Below are positions 15,952-22,868 of a stretch of 64,000 nucleotides of DNA, in pieces (within the stretch, counting starts at the first letter, position 1; each line of letters opens with the position of its first letter). The stretch is from Agromyces sp. 3263. Its GTDB lineage: Bacteria > Actinomycetota > Actinomycetes > Actinomycetales > Microbacteriaceae. Position numbers and translations under genes: made by a program. Location of the stretch: contig NZ_JAVDUV010000002.1 of assembly GCF_031456545.1 (NCBI RefSeq), positions 868,001 to 932,000 of the forward strand, written 5' to 3'. The notes below the pieces were generated by a model. It was not told the origin of the DNA. It did not search any database and was given only the letters and a program-made list of their open reading frames with translations.

Positions 15952-17217
15952 ATGACACGCGAGTCCACCCTGCGCTTCGGCGCCCAGACCGACGAGGTGA
16001 CGAGCCTCCTTCGTATCGTCAACCTGGTCCGCACCGGAGAGGCGGCCACGCGTCCCGAGATCGGGCGGGTGACCGGGCTCGGCCGCGGCGTCGTCACCCA
16101 GCGGGTCGACCAGGCCATCGAGATGGGCTTCCTCGCCGACGGCGAGTTCGGCCCCTCGTCGGGCGGTCGCGCCCCCCGCACGCTGCGCTTCCGCTCGGAG
16201 CAGGGGCGCATCGTCGTCTGCGCCCTCGGGGCCCTGCACATCCGCGTGGGCATCGCGTCGCTCGACGGCGACGTCGTCGACCACGCCCACACGAAATGGG
16301 ACATCGCGCGTGGCCCAGCCGAGACCATCGAGAAGGCGCTCGAGATGCTCGACGAGATCCTGGCGCAGCACCCCGACGTGCCGGTGTGGGGTGTCGCGGT
16401 CGGCATCCCGGGCCCGGTCGACTTCGAGAGCGGGCGCCCGGTCGCTCCGCCGATCATGCCCGGCTGGAACGGCTTCGACGTGCGCCGCCGGTTCGAGCAG
16501 CGCTTCGACGCGCCCACCTGGGTCGACAACGACGTGAACCTGCTCGCCTTCAGCGAGCGCGCACGCCGCGACGACGAGGCGCTCGACCTCATCTTCTGCA
16601 AGGTCGGCTCGGGCATCGGCGCCGGGCTGCTCTCCCGCGGGCGCATCCACCGGGGCGCGAACGGCGCGGCCGGAGACATTGGGCACGTGCGGGTGCGCGA
16701 CTCCGACGCCCTGTGCCGATGCGGCAAGGTCGGATGCCTCGAGGCGGAGGCGGGCGGCTGGGCGCTCGTTCGCGACGCCGAGGTCGCCGTCGGCGAGGGC
16801 AGCGGCGGTGCCCTCGCACGTCACGTCGAGGGCGGCGTGGCCATCACGCCCGAGGCGATCGCCCTGGCCGCGATGGACGGCGACGCCCTCGCGATCTCAC
16901 TCATCCAGCGTTCGGCACGGCTCGTCGGCGAGTCCATCGCTGCACTCGTCAACATGTTCAATCCGGCCGTGATCGTCGTCGGCGGCGCCGTCTCGTCGGC
17001 CGGCGAGGTCTTCCTCGCCGAGGTGCGCCAGCGGGTCTACGAGCTCTCGCTCCCCCTCGCCACTCGCGATCTCAGCATCGTGCGGTCGCTCGGTGACGAG
17101 AAGGAGCCGCTCCGGGGCGGTGCGGAGATGGTGCGCGAGCAGCTCTTCGACGCCACCTTCCCTCGCTGGTTCGCGGATGGACGGCCGACCATCAGCGAGG
17201 TCATGGTCGCCTCGTGA
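15952..17217 (+). CDS. ROK-family transcriptional regulator
   Basis: A 421-residue NagC/XylR-type regulator. Residues ~10-75 form a winged helix-turn-helix ('LLRIVNLVRTGEAATRPEIGRVTGLGRGVVTQRVDQ'). The sugar-kinase-like ROK domain follows with 'GIPGPVDFE', 'TWVDNDVNLLAF', 'VGSGIGAGLL' and the zinc loop 'CRCGKVGCLEAEAGG'. Such proteins repress sugar genes and release DNA on binding a sugar. The start at 15952 gives the usual N-terminus but has no ribosome site, and an operator-like word lies 8 bp upstream, so a leaderless message is possible. Its neighbours are a sugar dehydrogenase operon and a DUF6379/TIM pair. Confidence 0.9.
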   Translation: MTRESTLRFGAQTDEVTSLLRIVNLVRTGEAATRPEIGRVTGLGRGVVTQRVDQAIEMGFLADGEFGPSSGGRAPRTLRFRSEQGRIVVCALGALHIRVGIASLDGDVVDHAHTKWDIARGPAETIEKALEMLDEILAQHPDVPVWGVAVGIPGPVDFESGRPVAPPIMPGWNGFDVRRRFEQRFDAPTWVDNDVNLLAFSERARRDDEALDLIFCKVGSGIGAGLLSRGRIHRGANGAAGDIGHVRVRDSDALCRCGKVGCLEAEAGGWALVRDAEVAVGEGSGGALARHVEGGVAITPEAIALAAMDGDALAISLIQRSARLVGESIAALVNMFNPAVIVVGGAVSSAGEVFLAEVRQRVYELSLPLATRDLSIVRSLGDEKEPLRGGAEMVREQLFDATFPRWFADGRPTISEVMVAS

Positions 17218-17231
17218 GTTCTTCTTCCGCT

Positions 17232-17263
17232 TTCTGACATAAGCGTGTATCTTTCTGTCTCAA
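17232..17263. promoter_or_regulatory. Two ROK-type sites before the DUF6379/TIM operon
   Basis: In reverse orientation, TTATGTCAGAA (17232-17242) and TTGAGACAGAA (17253-17263) match the sites upstream of the ROK gene with one or two changes. They are spaced 21 bp apart, two helical turns, and lie directly before the ribosome site of the next gene, where binding would block transcription. Confidence 0.55.
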
Positions 17264-17286
17264 GTGAGAGACGAAGGAGCGCCCGC

Positions 17287-17700
17287 ATGACCCTCGCCGC
17301 CCTGCGCGATGACGCGCTCGCCTCCACCGACGACGGGTTCACGCTGCGCCTCGGCCTCCCCTGGATCCGGTCGCTTCCCATCGCCAGCCTCGACGGCCTC
17401 GAGCTCTCGATCGACGGCGAGCGGGTCGACCCCGTCCTCGTGGCGCTCGACGGACGGCTGCTCGATCCGTCGGCACTCGGGCGCGAACGGGGATGGTGGT
17501 TCCTCCAGGACCGCCTCGTGCTCCGCGGCTGGCGGGTGCTGGGGCCCGGCACGCACGACGTCGTCGTCTCGTTCCGCCTCGTGATCCCCTACCTCCAGAC
17601 GGCGCCTGACGGCCCGCTCACCCTGCCCTTCCACGTCGCGCGCGCACTCGAACTGGATGCGCCCGCCTCGGCACCGTCGGTGTCCCTCGATGTCGCCTGA
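17287..17700 (+). CDS. DUF6379-type protein, putative C-glycoside deglycosidase beta subunit
   Basis: A 137-residue stand-alone version of the beta-sandwich domain found at the N-termini of the two fusion proteins in the other operon. It is closest to the 7886-9364 protein: both have 'LPW-RSL', then a hydrophobic 'L-L--DG--VD' strand, and later 'VIPYLQTAPDG' versus 'RLPYMQIAPG'. In known deglycosidases this subunit caps the active site of the TIM-barrel alpha subunit. It starts at 17287 with 'gaaggagc' in front and overlaps the next gene by 11 bp, so the two products are made together and probably form a complex. Confidence 0.75.
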   Translation: MTLAALRDDALASTDDGFTLRLGLPWIRSLPIASLDGLELSIDGERVDPVLVALDGRLLDPSALGRERGWWFLQDRLVLRGWRVLGPGTHDVVVSFRLVIPYLQTAPDGPLTLPFHVARALELDAPASAPSVSLDVA

Positions 17701-18763
17701 GCCGAGCGACGTCGACGTCGACGTCGCGGGCGCGCTTCCGCCCACCTGGACCATGGCCGCAAGCGCCTTCAACTGGACGCCCGAGGTGATCCGCGCCGAA
17801 CGCACGGCACCCGACATCGCCGCGGGGATCGTCATCGGCGGCATCGCTTCCACGATCGAACTCGAGCCCGGCCAGTTGTGGCGGTCGTTCCCCGTCTCCG
17901 CCGACGCCGAGGTGGACGCGCTGCGCCGAGTGCTCGACTCCGCCGGCGGCAGCGTCAGCATCGTCGGGGCGAGCCTCGACGACTGGACCGGTGGCCGCCA
18001 GCGGCGCTCGGAGGAGGAGCGACTCGCGTTCCTGCTCCCCCAGCTCCGCGCCGCCCATCGGGTGGGTGCCACCGGCGTGCGCCTGCCGATCGGGCAGGCG
18101 GGCGAGGCACTCCTGCGGCGACTCCTGCCCACCCTGCACGAGCTCGACCTCGTGCTGTACGAGGAGATCCAGGGGCAGCAGGCACCGGAGTCGGCACCCA
18201 CCGCCGCGGCGATCGACGTCATCGCCCGAATCGACGACCCCGGCGTGCGCCTGCTCGTGGACCTCAGCATGCTGATGCCCGCCCTGCCGATCACGTACCT
18301 TGATGAGCTCGCGCACGCGGGCCTGCCACCGGAGCTGCTCGCCCGCCTCCTCGACGAGTGGCGCGACCCGGCGACGACCGGGGCGGTCGTCGGCCTGCTC
18401 CGGTCGGGCGGCGTGCCTCCGGCGATCCAGACGCTCTACATGAACCTGCTCGTGCGCTTCGGGCGGTCGCGCGCGGCCGACCTCCGCGGCATCCTGCCCC
18501 TCGTTGGCGCCTTCCACCTCAAGTTCTGGGACCTCGACAACGCCGACCTGCGGGTGTCCGCACCGATCCGCGACCTCGGCGCCCTGCTCGCCGGCTCCGA
18601 CTTCGCGGGCACGCTCTGCAGCGAGTGGGGCGGCCACGAATGGCTCGATGCGGATGCCGCGGACATGACTCGCCGCCACCTCGCCGTTGCCCACACCGCC
18701 CTGGCCGAGGGTGTCGCGGCGACGTCGCAGCGTGGGCAGCGGATGGCGCAGCGCGAGTCCTGA
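17690..18763 (+). CDS. TIM-barrel protein, putative C-glycoside deglycosidase alpha subunit (CarB-like)
   Basis: A 357-residue xylose-isomerase-like TIM barrel. The start at 17690 lies inside the previous gene in another frame. Candidate metal ligands in order are Glu in 'LVLYEEIQGQ', Asp in 'RLLVDLSMLMP', His in 'GAFHLKFWDLD' and Glu in 'CSEWGGHEW', the E-D-H-E pattern of this superfamily. Paired with the DUF6379 gene it reproduces the two-subunit arrangement of CarBC/DgpBC. It is probably under the ROK repressor, unlike the fused paralogues. It could also act on O- or N-linked keto-glycosides. Confidence 0.78.
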   Translation: MSPEPSDVDVDVAGALPPTWTMAASAFNWTPEVIRAERTAPDIAAGIVIGGIASTIELEPGQLWRSFPVSADAEVDALRRVLDSAGGSVSIVGASLDDWTGGRQRRSEEERLAFLLPQLRAAHRVGATGVRLPIGQAGEALLRRLLPTLHELDLVLYEEIQGQQAPESAPTAAAIDVIARIDDPGVRLLVDLSMLMPALPITYLDELAHAGLPPELLARLLDEWRDPATTGAVVGLLRSGGVPPAIQTLYMNLLVRFGRSRAADLRGILPLVGAFHLKFWDLDNADLRVSAPIRDLGALLAGSDFAGTLCSEWGGHEWLDADAADMTRRHLAVAHTALAEGVAATSQRGQRMAQRES

Positions 18764-18779
18764 GCGTGTTCGCGGCGGA

Positions 18780-19110
18780 GGCTCCGGGATTCTTGTGCTC
18801 GACCATGCCGGCCAGGTCAACGTGTCCCTCCTCGCCGGCCTCCTCTCCCCCAGAGGCTTCGTCAGTCCTGATGGCACCACTGATTGGACGGCGCTGCGCT
18901 CGGCCCTTGGCCAGCGGATCGCCGAGCTGCCGCCGCTCCGCAAGTGCACGTTGCGGACGCTCCGGTCCTAACGATCTGGCCGGTGGCGGTGCTCGCTGCG
19001 AACGTACGGCTCGGCGTCGCGGCCGTCTCCTATGCCGGCCGGCTATGCTGTGGCGTCCACTTCGACGCCGTCGGCGACCGGCCCCGAGTCGCCGTGAACA
19101 CCGAAGTCTC
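18780..19110 (+). pseudogene. Remnant of a wax ester synthase/diacylglycerol acyltransferase-like gene
   Basis: Two pieces in different frames. The first (about 18790-18950) reads 'ILVLDHAGQVNVSLLAG' and later 'DWTALRSALGQRIAELPPLR', like the N-terminus of WS/DGAT proteins. The second (about 18971-19110) reads 'WPVAVLAANVRLGVAAVSY' then 'AGRLCCGVHFDA', like their extreme C-terminus. The central several hundred residues, including the catalytic HHxxxD, are missing. So this is a large internal deletion plus frameshift. From about 19111 to 19399 no gene is visible. Confidence 0.55.
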
Positions 19111-19399
19111 AGGCTTCGCGACCGGGCGGCCTCCAATTCGAGCGGGGCCGATGCCGCGTCGACCACGTCCGTGCGTTCCCGGCGATTCCGGCCGCGATCT
19201 CCCGGGCGATCCGTTCGGTGTCTCCCCAAATTGACTCGAAGACCGCTACTGCGCGCATGACGCCCTCGTCGCAGGCGAACAGCGTACGCCTGCGCGATGT
19301 TGGGCTGAGTTTCGGGCGGGCTGACTCGGTTCCGTGCCTGTCGGGAGCTGGGTGGCATTTCGGTTGTTCTTGCCCGCCACGGGCATATGCTCCGGTGCC

Positions 19400-19783
19400 A
19401 TGAGCAGACAGATCATCAGTACGGAGAACGCGCCGAGTTCTCCGCTGTATAGCCAGGCTGTGCGGGCGGGTTCGACGATCTACGTGTCGGGAACGGTCGG
19501 AATCGACCCGGCGACCGGAGAGCTGGCGGGGTCATCGATCCAGGATCAGACGCGTCAGGCACTGCGCAACTGCGAGGCCATCCTTCACGCTGGCGGAAGT
19601 ACCCTTGCAGACGTCACCGCAGTCACGGTGCTCCTTGCGCAACCGGATGAATTCGCCGGCATGAACGAGGCATATTCGGAGGTCTTCAGCCAGTTTCCCC
19701 CGGCCCGCGCCGTCGCCCGGCTCGGACCAGACCTACCAGGCATCTTGGTGTCGATACTGATGACGGCACATACGGACAGCTGA
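19400..19783 (+). CDS. RidA family protein (enamine/imine deaminase)
   Basis: A 127-residue RidA/YjgF protein. Such trimeric enzymes hydrolyse reactive 2-aminoacrylate and related imines to keto acids and ammonia. Visible family features are 'IYVSGTVGIDPATGEL', 'QTRQALRNCEAILHAGGSTLADV' and the active-site Arg segment 'QFPPARAVARLG'. It starts at 19400; no ribosome site is present, so translation may be leaderless or the upstream in-frame GTG at 19334 could be used. It stands alone on the edge of the accessory island. Confidence 0.88.
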   Translation: MSRQIISTENAPSSPLYSQAVRAGSTIYVSGTVGIDPATGELAGSSIQDQTRQALRNCEAILHAGGSTLADVTAVTVLLAQPDEFAGMNEAYSEVFSQFPPARAVARLGPDLPGILVSILMTAHTDS

Positions 19784-19925
19784 CCGCTTCGCTGAACGGG
19801 ACCGCTGCGTGAGCCGCGTCGACAACCGGTCGAGAATCATCGAGGTTTCATGCCGGCGGATCGACGGTCCGTCATCGGACGTCCGGAAGCAGATCCCCGA
19901 CCGGTCAAGGGCTATCGTCGGAGTG

Positions 19926-20396
19926 GTGACCAGAGTCGTTCTGATGTGCGGGCCAGCGGGTTCTGGAAAGTCGACCGTGGCCAGGCGGCTCGAAGCGGAG
20001 GGCATGGTTCGCCTTCCGTTCGACCAGGAAGCCTGGCGACGTGGGATCCAGACGATGCCCCTCCCGAGCGACGTGCACGAAGAGATCGAGCAGGAACTCC
20101 GCGCTCGCCTCATCGCGCTGGTCGCGGCCGGCGCAGACGTGGTGCTCGACTTCTCGTTCTGGTCGAAGCGTGGCCGCCTCGCGTATCGGGACGTGCTGCG
20201 TCCGCTTGGAGTGGTGCCGGAGACGATCTATCTCGCGACGCCACGAGCAATCGCACTGGAACGAATGGACGCGCGCAGCCACGAGCACGCCGACGACTAC
20301 GCGCTTGCCAACGACGTCGCGGCCGAGTACTTCGACCACTTCGAGCCCCCGACCGCCGACGAAGGTCCCCTGACGGTCCTCGGTGCGGCGCAATAG
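19926..20396 (+). CDS. P-loop AAA/kinase-like ATPase
   Basis: About 156 residues with Walker A 'GPAGSGKSTVARRLE' right after the start, a hydrophobic 'ADVVLDFSFWSKRGR' resembling the second conserved strand of small P-loop kinases, and an Arg-rich lid segment 'ERMDARSHEHADDY'. This matches predicted kinases related to gluconate kinase, chloramphenicol phosphotransferase and zeta-toxin folds. The start is uncertain: GTG at 19926 or 19923 fits the family length, while GTG at 19809 would add 39 residues without family character. The substrate is unknown and no antitoxin-like partner is seen. Confidence 0.75.
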   Translation: MTRVVLMCGPAGSGKSTVARRLEAEGMVRLPFDQEAWRRGIQTMPLPSDVHEEIEQELRARLIALVAAGADVVLDFSFWSKRGRLAYRDVLRPLGVVPETIYLATPRAIALERMDARSHEHADDYALANDVAAEYFDHFEPPTADEGPLTVLGAAQ

Positions 20397-20794
20397 GCGA
20401 TCGCAAAGGACCAGGACCAACTGCGTACGGGTAGCGCGACTCATCACGAACCCTCGTTAGCGGATCCGGGGCGCGGCACGTCGGCTGGCGGGTTTCGGGT
20501 GGGTCAGAGGCAGCCACGCGCGCGATAGTGAATGTCGTGCGGTCGTTGCCCGCTGGGTCGCTGCGCCAGTCGCACGGTGACGCAGAATCGCCGCTGGGCA
20601 CACTGCTCGACGGAAATCTGACCGCGGCGGGGGCCGACGTGATTTTGGGGACACGGGTCACCCGGCTCCAAAGCCGCCCGAGACTCTCCTCGTGCACGTC
20701 GGGTGGTCCCTCTGCGTGTTGGTCCCTACGCGGGCGGAGTACGCTTCGCTTGCGTTCGTGGTTCGCGATTCGCAGTTCTCGGGTTGGGGGTCGG
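20397..20794. other. Intergenic stretch without a supportable gene
   Basis: About 400 bp between the kinase gene and the small CxxC protein. Open frames exist on both strands but none has protein-like composition, a ribosome site or a recognisable motif. It may be decayed sequence in the accessory island. Confidence 0.5.
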
Positions 20795-20950
20795 ATGGCG
20801 GCGCGGAGGCCCTTCCGGTGCCGGCTGGGTATGCATCGGTGGGTGGTCCATCGTGAACCGGATGTTGCTCCGTATGAGGAGTGCGCGCGTTGCGCCAAGG
20901 TCCGCATGGGGGATCTTGCCTCCGGGGGCTTGGGTGGGATGCTCCCCTGA
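20795..20950 (+). CDS. Small zinc-ribbon-like protein (51 aa)
   Basis: A 51-residue protein with 'CRLGMHRWVVHREPDV' followed by 'ECARCAKVR': a Cys, a His-Trp and a CxxC in the order seen in small actinobacterial zinc-ribbon-like proteins of unknown function. The ATG at 20795 is preceded by 'ttgggggtcgg', a reasonable ribosome site. The frame is open further upstream but the sequence there is not protein-like. No function can be assigned. Confidence 0.45.
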   Translation: MAARRPFRCRLGMHRWVVHREPDVAPYEECARCAKVRMGDLASGGLGGMLP

Positions 20951-20972
20951 GCGTTGGGTGCGCCAAGGGTCG

Positions 20973-21034
20973 CGTTGAGGGATCCCTCAACGAGATACCT
21001 GCACTTTGGTCCCGGGGTGTCACACTTCGTGTGA
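20973..21034. promoter_or_regulatory. Perfect 20-bp palindrome and a hairpin before the membrane-protein/sigma operon
   Basis: Positions 20973-20992 are a perfect palindrome, cgttgagggatccctcaacg, with no loop, as expected for a dimeric regulator site. At 21020-21034 TCACAC-TTC-GTGTGA is a perfect inverted repeat with a 3-base loop, about 20 bp before the start codon. Both lie in the 103-bp gap that should hold the operon promoter. Confidence 0.5.
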
Positions 21035-21053
21035 TGGTGGCCATGGATAGGGC

Positions 21054-21836
21054 ATGAGGAACGAGAACTCGCTTGGTGGCGATGACGCCGAGCTCGAGGT
21101 GCGCCTGCGTCCATTGGGTGCAGTTCATGTTGACGATGTGCTGGCCCGCTCGGCTGCAGACCTAGCGCTGCGCATGGAGGACGAATCCGCGCGGACTGCA
21201 GCGCTGAATGAGTCAAGGTCTGCGCGTCGGCGGCGTCGGGCCGGGTTCGCTGTGGTCGGTGTGCTGGCGGCGGTGTTGACGACTGCGGTCGCCGTGCCGG
21301 TGACGGCAGTCGGCGAGTGGTTTTCGGCTCGGACCGGTGAGTTCGGGGATCCCGAGCGCGGTACCGAACCCGAGCGCGGTACCGAAGACGACGCCACTGA
21401 GTGGCTCAACCTCTCGGGCGAGGATCTTCCCGCGATCGTCGCCGAGGCGTATCCGGACGGGCTCCAGCTCCCGGCAAGCGTCGGCCGCGGTGAAGCGATC
21501 CAGAAGGTGGACGCGCTGATGGCCGGGCTGGGCAGCGAGCCGAACTCGTTCGCCCAGGAAGGCCTCATCACGACCACTTTCGAGTTCTGGGCGATCTGCG
21601 CCTGGTACGACGAGTGGCTGATCGCCGACGACGCGGATGACACGCCCCGGCGGGACGCGGCCAGCCAGTGGCTCGGCGACCCGGGCCACTTCCCCTCGAT
21701 CGTCGCGAACGATGGTGGAGGCGTCGTCGACCGGCTGCTCGAGGTGGCAGACGGCGCCGCGGCCGGTGACCACGACCTGGTCGAAGACGGGTACAGCGAA
21801 GGCGCCTGCGACGGGATGCAGGAGCGCGACGAATGA
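21054..21836 (+). CDS. Single-pass membrane protein encoded before an ECF sigma factor (possible anti-sigma)
   Basis: A 260-residue protein with a ~60-residue charged cytoplasmic N-terminus, one membrane helix ('AGFAVVGVLAAVLTTAVAVPVTAVG', about residues 63-87) and an acidic ~170-residue external domain. No zinc anti-sigma motif (HxxxCxxC) is present. Its last codons overlap the sigma gene (ATGA), which suggests it controls or senses for that sigma factor, though the usual order is sigma first. The C-terminal domain ('EFWAICAWYDEWLIADD', 'SEGACDGMQERDE') contains two Cys that could pair. Function is inferred from position only. Confidence 0.8.
   Translation: MRNENSLGGDDAELEVRLRPLGAVHVDDVLARSAADLALRMEDESARTAALNESRSARRRRRAGFAVVGVLAAVLTTAVAVPVTAVGEWFSARTGEFGDPERGTEPERGTEDDATEWLNLSGEDLPAIVAEAYPDGLQLPASVGRGEAIQKVDALMAGLGSEPNSFAQEGLITTTFEFWAICAWYDEWLIADDADDTPRRDAASQWLGDPGHFPSIVANDGGGVVDRLLEVADGAAAGDHDLVEDGYSEGACDGMQERDE
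21351..21386 (+). repeat. Tandem repeat, 2 x 18 bp, inside the membrane-protein gene
   Basis: The unit cccgagcgcggtaccgaa occurs twice in a row without change and encodes PERGTE twice, in the segment just outside the membrane helix. Exact in-frame duplication suggests recent slippage and a flexible linker. Confidence 0.85.
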
Positions 21837-22387
21837 GCCCGGACGCGCATACCTCCGCCGGAGAGCAGGTGGGTGCGGCATCTACGCCTGCCGGTGAAAG
21901 CTTCGAGATGTTCGTGCGGGCCATCGCGCCCGAACTGCTGGCGTACTTCGGTCGACGGGTCAGTCCCTCCGAAGATGCCGCCGACTGCCTCGGTGAAACC
22001 CTCCTCGTGCTCTGGCGCCGCCGGGACGCGTTCCCGGTGGCGCACTCGGATCGACGCGCGTGGACCTATGGCATCGCACATCACGTCCTGAAGGGCCACC
22101 GACGGAGCGCCACCCGTCGGATCGGGCTGACCGAGCGACTGCGACAGGACGTGCGGGTCTCGACCCAGTTCGGCGCACACAGCGAGGACGACGCGGCACT
22201 GGACGCTTTCGCCCGGCTGTCCGAAGCCGATCGGGAAATCCTCGGACTGACCGTATGGGAGGGCTTCTCCCTCGCCGACACTGCCGAGATCGTCGGGATC
22301 CGGCCTGAAGCCGCTCGCGCACGCTACTCACGCGCCCGGCAACGGATGCGCCGCCTACTTGCGCAGGGCGACGGGGTAGCTGGGTGA
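21833..22387 (+). CDS. ECF-type RNA polymerase sigma factor
   Basis: A 184-residue sigma-70 family protein. Region 2 is 'FVRAIAPELLAYFGRRVSPSEDAADCLGETLLVLWRRRD', followed by 'RRAWTYGIAHHVLKGHRRS'. Region 4 is 'LSEADREILGLTVWEGFSLADTAEIVGIRPEAARARYSRARQRMRRLL', a clear helix-turn-helix. The ATG overlaps the stop of the upstream membrane-protein gene, and its own stop overlaps the GTG of the next one, so three genes form a tightly coupled operon. Confidence 0.88.
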   Translation: MSPDAHTSAGEQVGAASTPAGESFEMFVRAIAPELLAYFGRRVSPSEDAADCLGETLLVLWRRRDAFPVAHSDRRAWTYGIAHHVLKGHRRSATRRIGLTERLRQDVRVSTQFGAHSEDDAALDAFARLSEADREILGLTVWEGFSLADTAEIVGIRPEAARARYSRARQRMRRLLAQGDGVAG

Positions 22388-22731
22388 CCGGTCACCCCAG
22401 CGATGACTACCGCGCCCGGCACGTCATCGGCGCACCCGGCTGCCTCTTCATCTTCGGCGCCGTCATACCGCTCTTCTGGGCCGTCGGCCAAGTGTTCACC
22501 ACCGCAATCGGTAACAGCGCCACGTTTCGATCCTGGGATCCGACCGCTGACCGCACCCCCTACGCAGAGGTGCCGGGCCTCTGGGCCACCGCCGGCATGC
22601 TGACGCTGACCGCTCTCGCGCTTGCCTGGATGATCTACCGCTACACCACAGCCCGAACCCCGCGAACGATCTCTTTCGCGATCGTGGCCGCCACGGCCGC
22701 TCTGGGCAACTGGGTGATCCTTTTCGGCTGA
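22384..22731 (+). CDS. Small three-helix membrane protein
   Basis: A 115-residue protein with three hydrophobic segments: 'CLFIFGAVIPLFWAVGQVF', 'ATAGMLTLTALALAWMIY' and 'SFAIVAATAALGNWVILF'. The GTG start at 22384 overlaps the sigma stop codon (GTGA). I do not recognise a family. Position suggests a membrane component of the same signalling operon. Confidence 0.7.
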   Translation: MTGHPSDDYRARHVIGAPGCLFIFGAVIPLFWAVGQVFTTAIGNSATFRSWDPTADRTPYAEVPGLWATAGMLTLTALALAWMIYRYTTARTPRTISFAIVAATAALGNWVILFG

Positions 22732-22743
22732 CCGCCGCCGCCC

Positions 22744-22853
22744 GATAGCCGGTCCACCGACTATCCCTCAGCGTGACGTAGCGCGCGGAGCGCGGCGGCT
22801 CGCCAACCGGCTATCTAACGATGTATCTTCACGTATAAGGATCCTTATACGTG
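22744..22853. promoter_or_regulatory. Nested inverted repeats, including a perfect 24-bp palindrome, before the ATPase gene
   Basis: Three dyads overlap in about 125 bp. GATAGCCGGT (22744-22753) pairs exactly with ACCGGCTATC (22806-22815). ATCTAAC (22813-22819) pairs with GTTAGAT (22863-22869), which runs into the start codon. Between them 22830-22853 is a perfect 24-bp palindrome centred on AAGGATCCTT. The last is too long and symmetrical to be chance; a dimeric regulator site for the ATPase gene is the simplest reading. Confidence 0.6.
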
Positions 22854-22868
22854 GTTAGAAGGTGTTAG

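Noticed and set aside
19926..20396. Zeta-toxin or type II toxin-antitoxin kinase
   Set aside because: No small antitoxin gene precedes it and the fold alone does not discriminate among P-loop kinases.
22744..22815. 10-bp inverted repeats as transposon ends
   Set aside because: Only about 50 bp apart with no transposase between or near; no target duplication seen.
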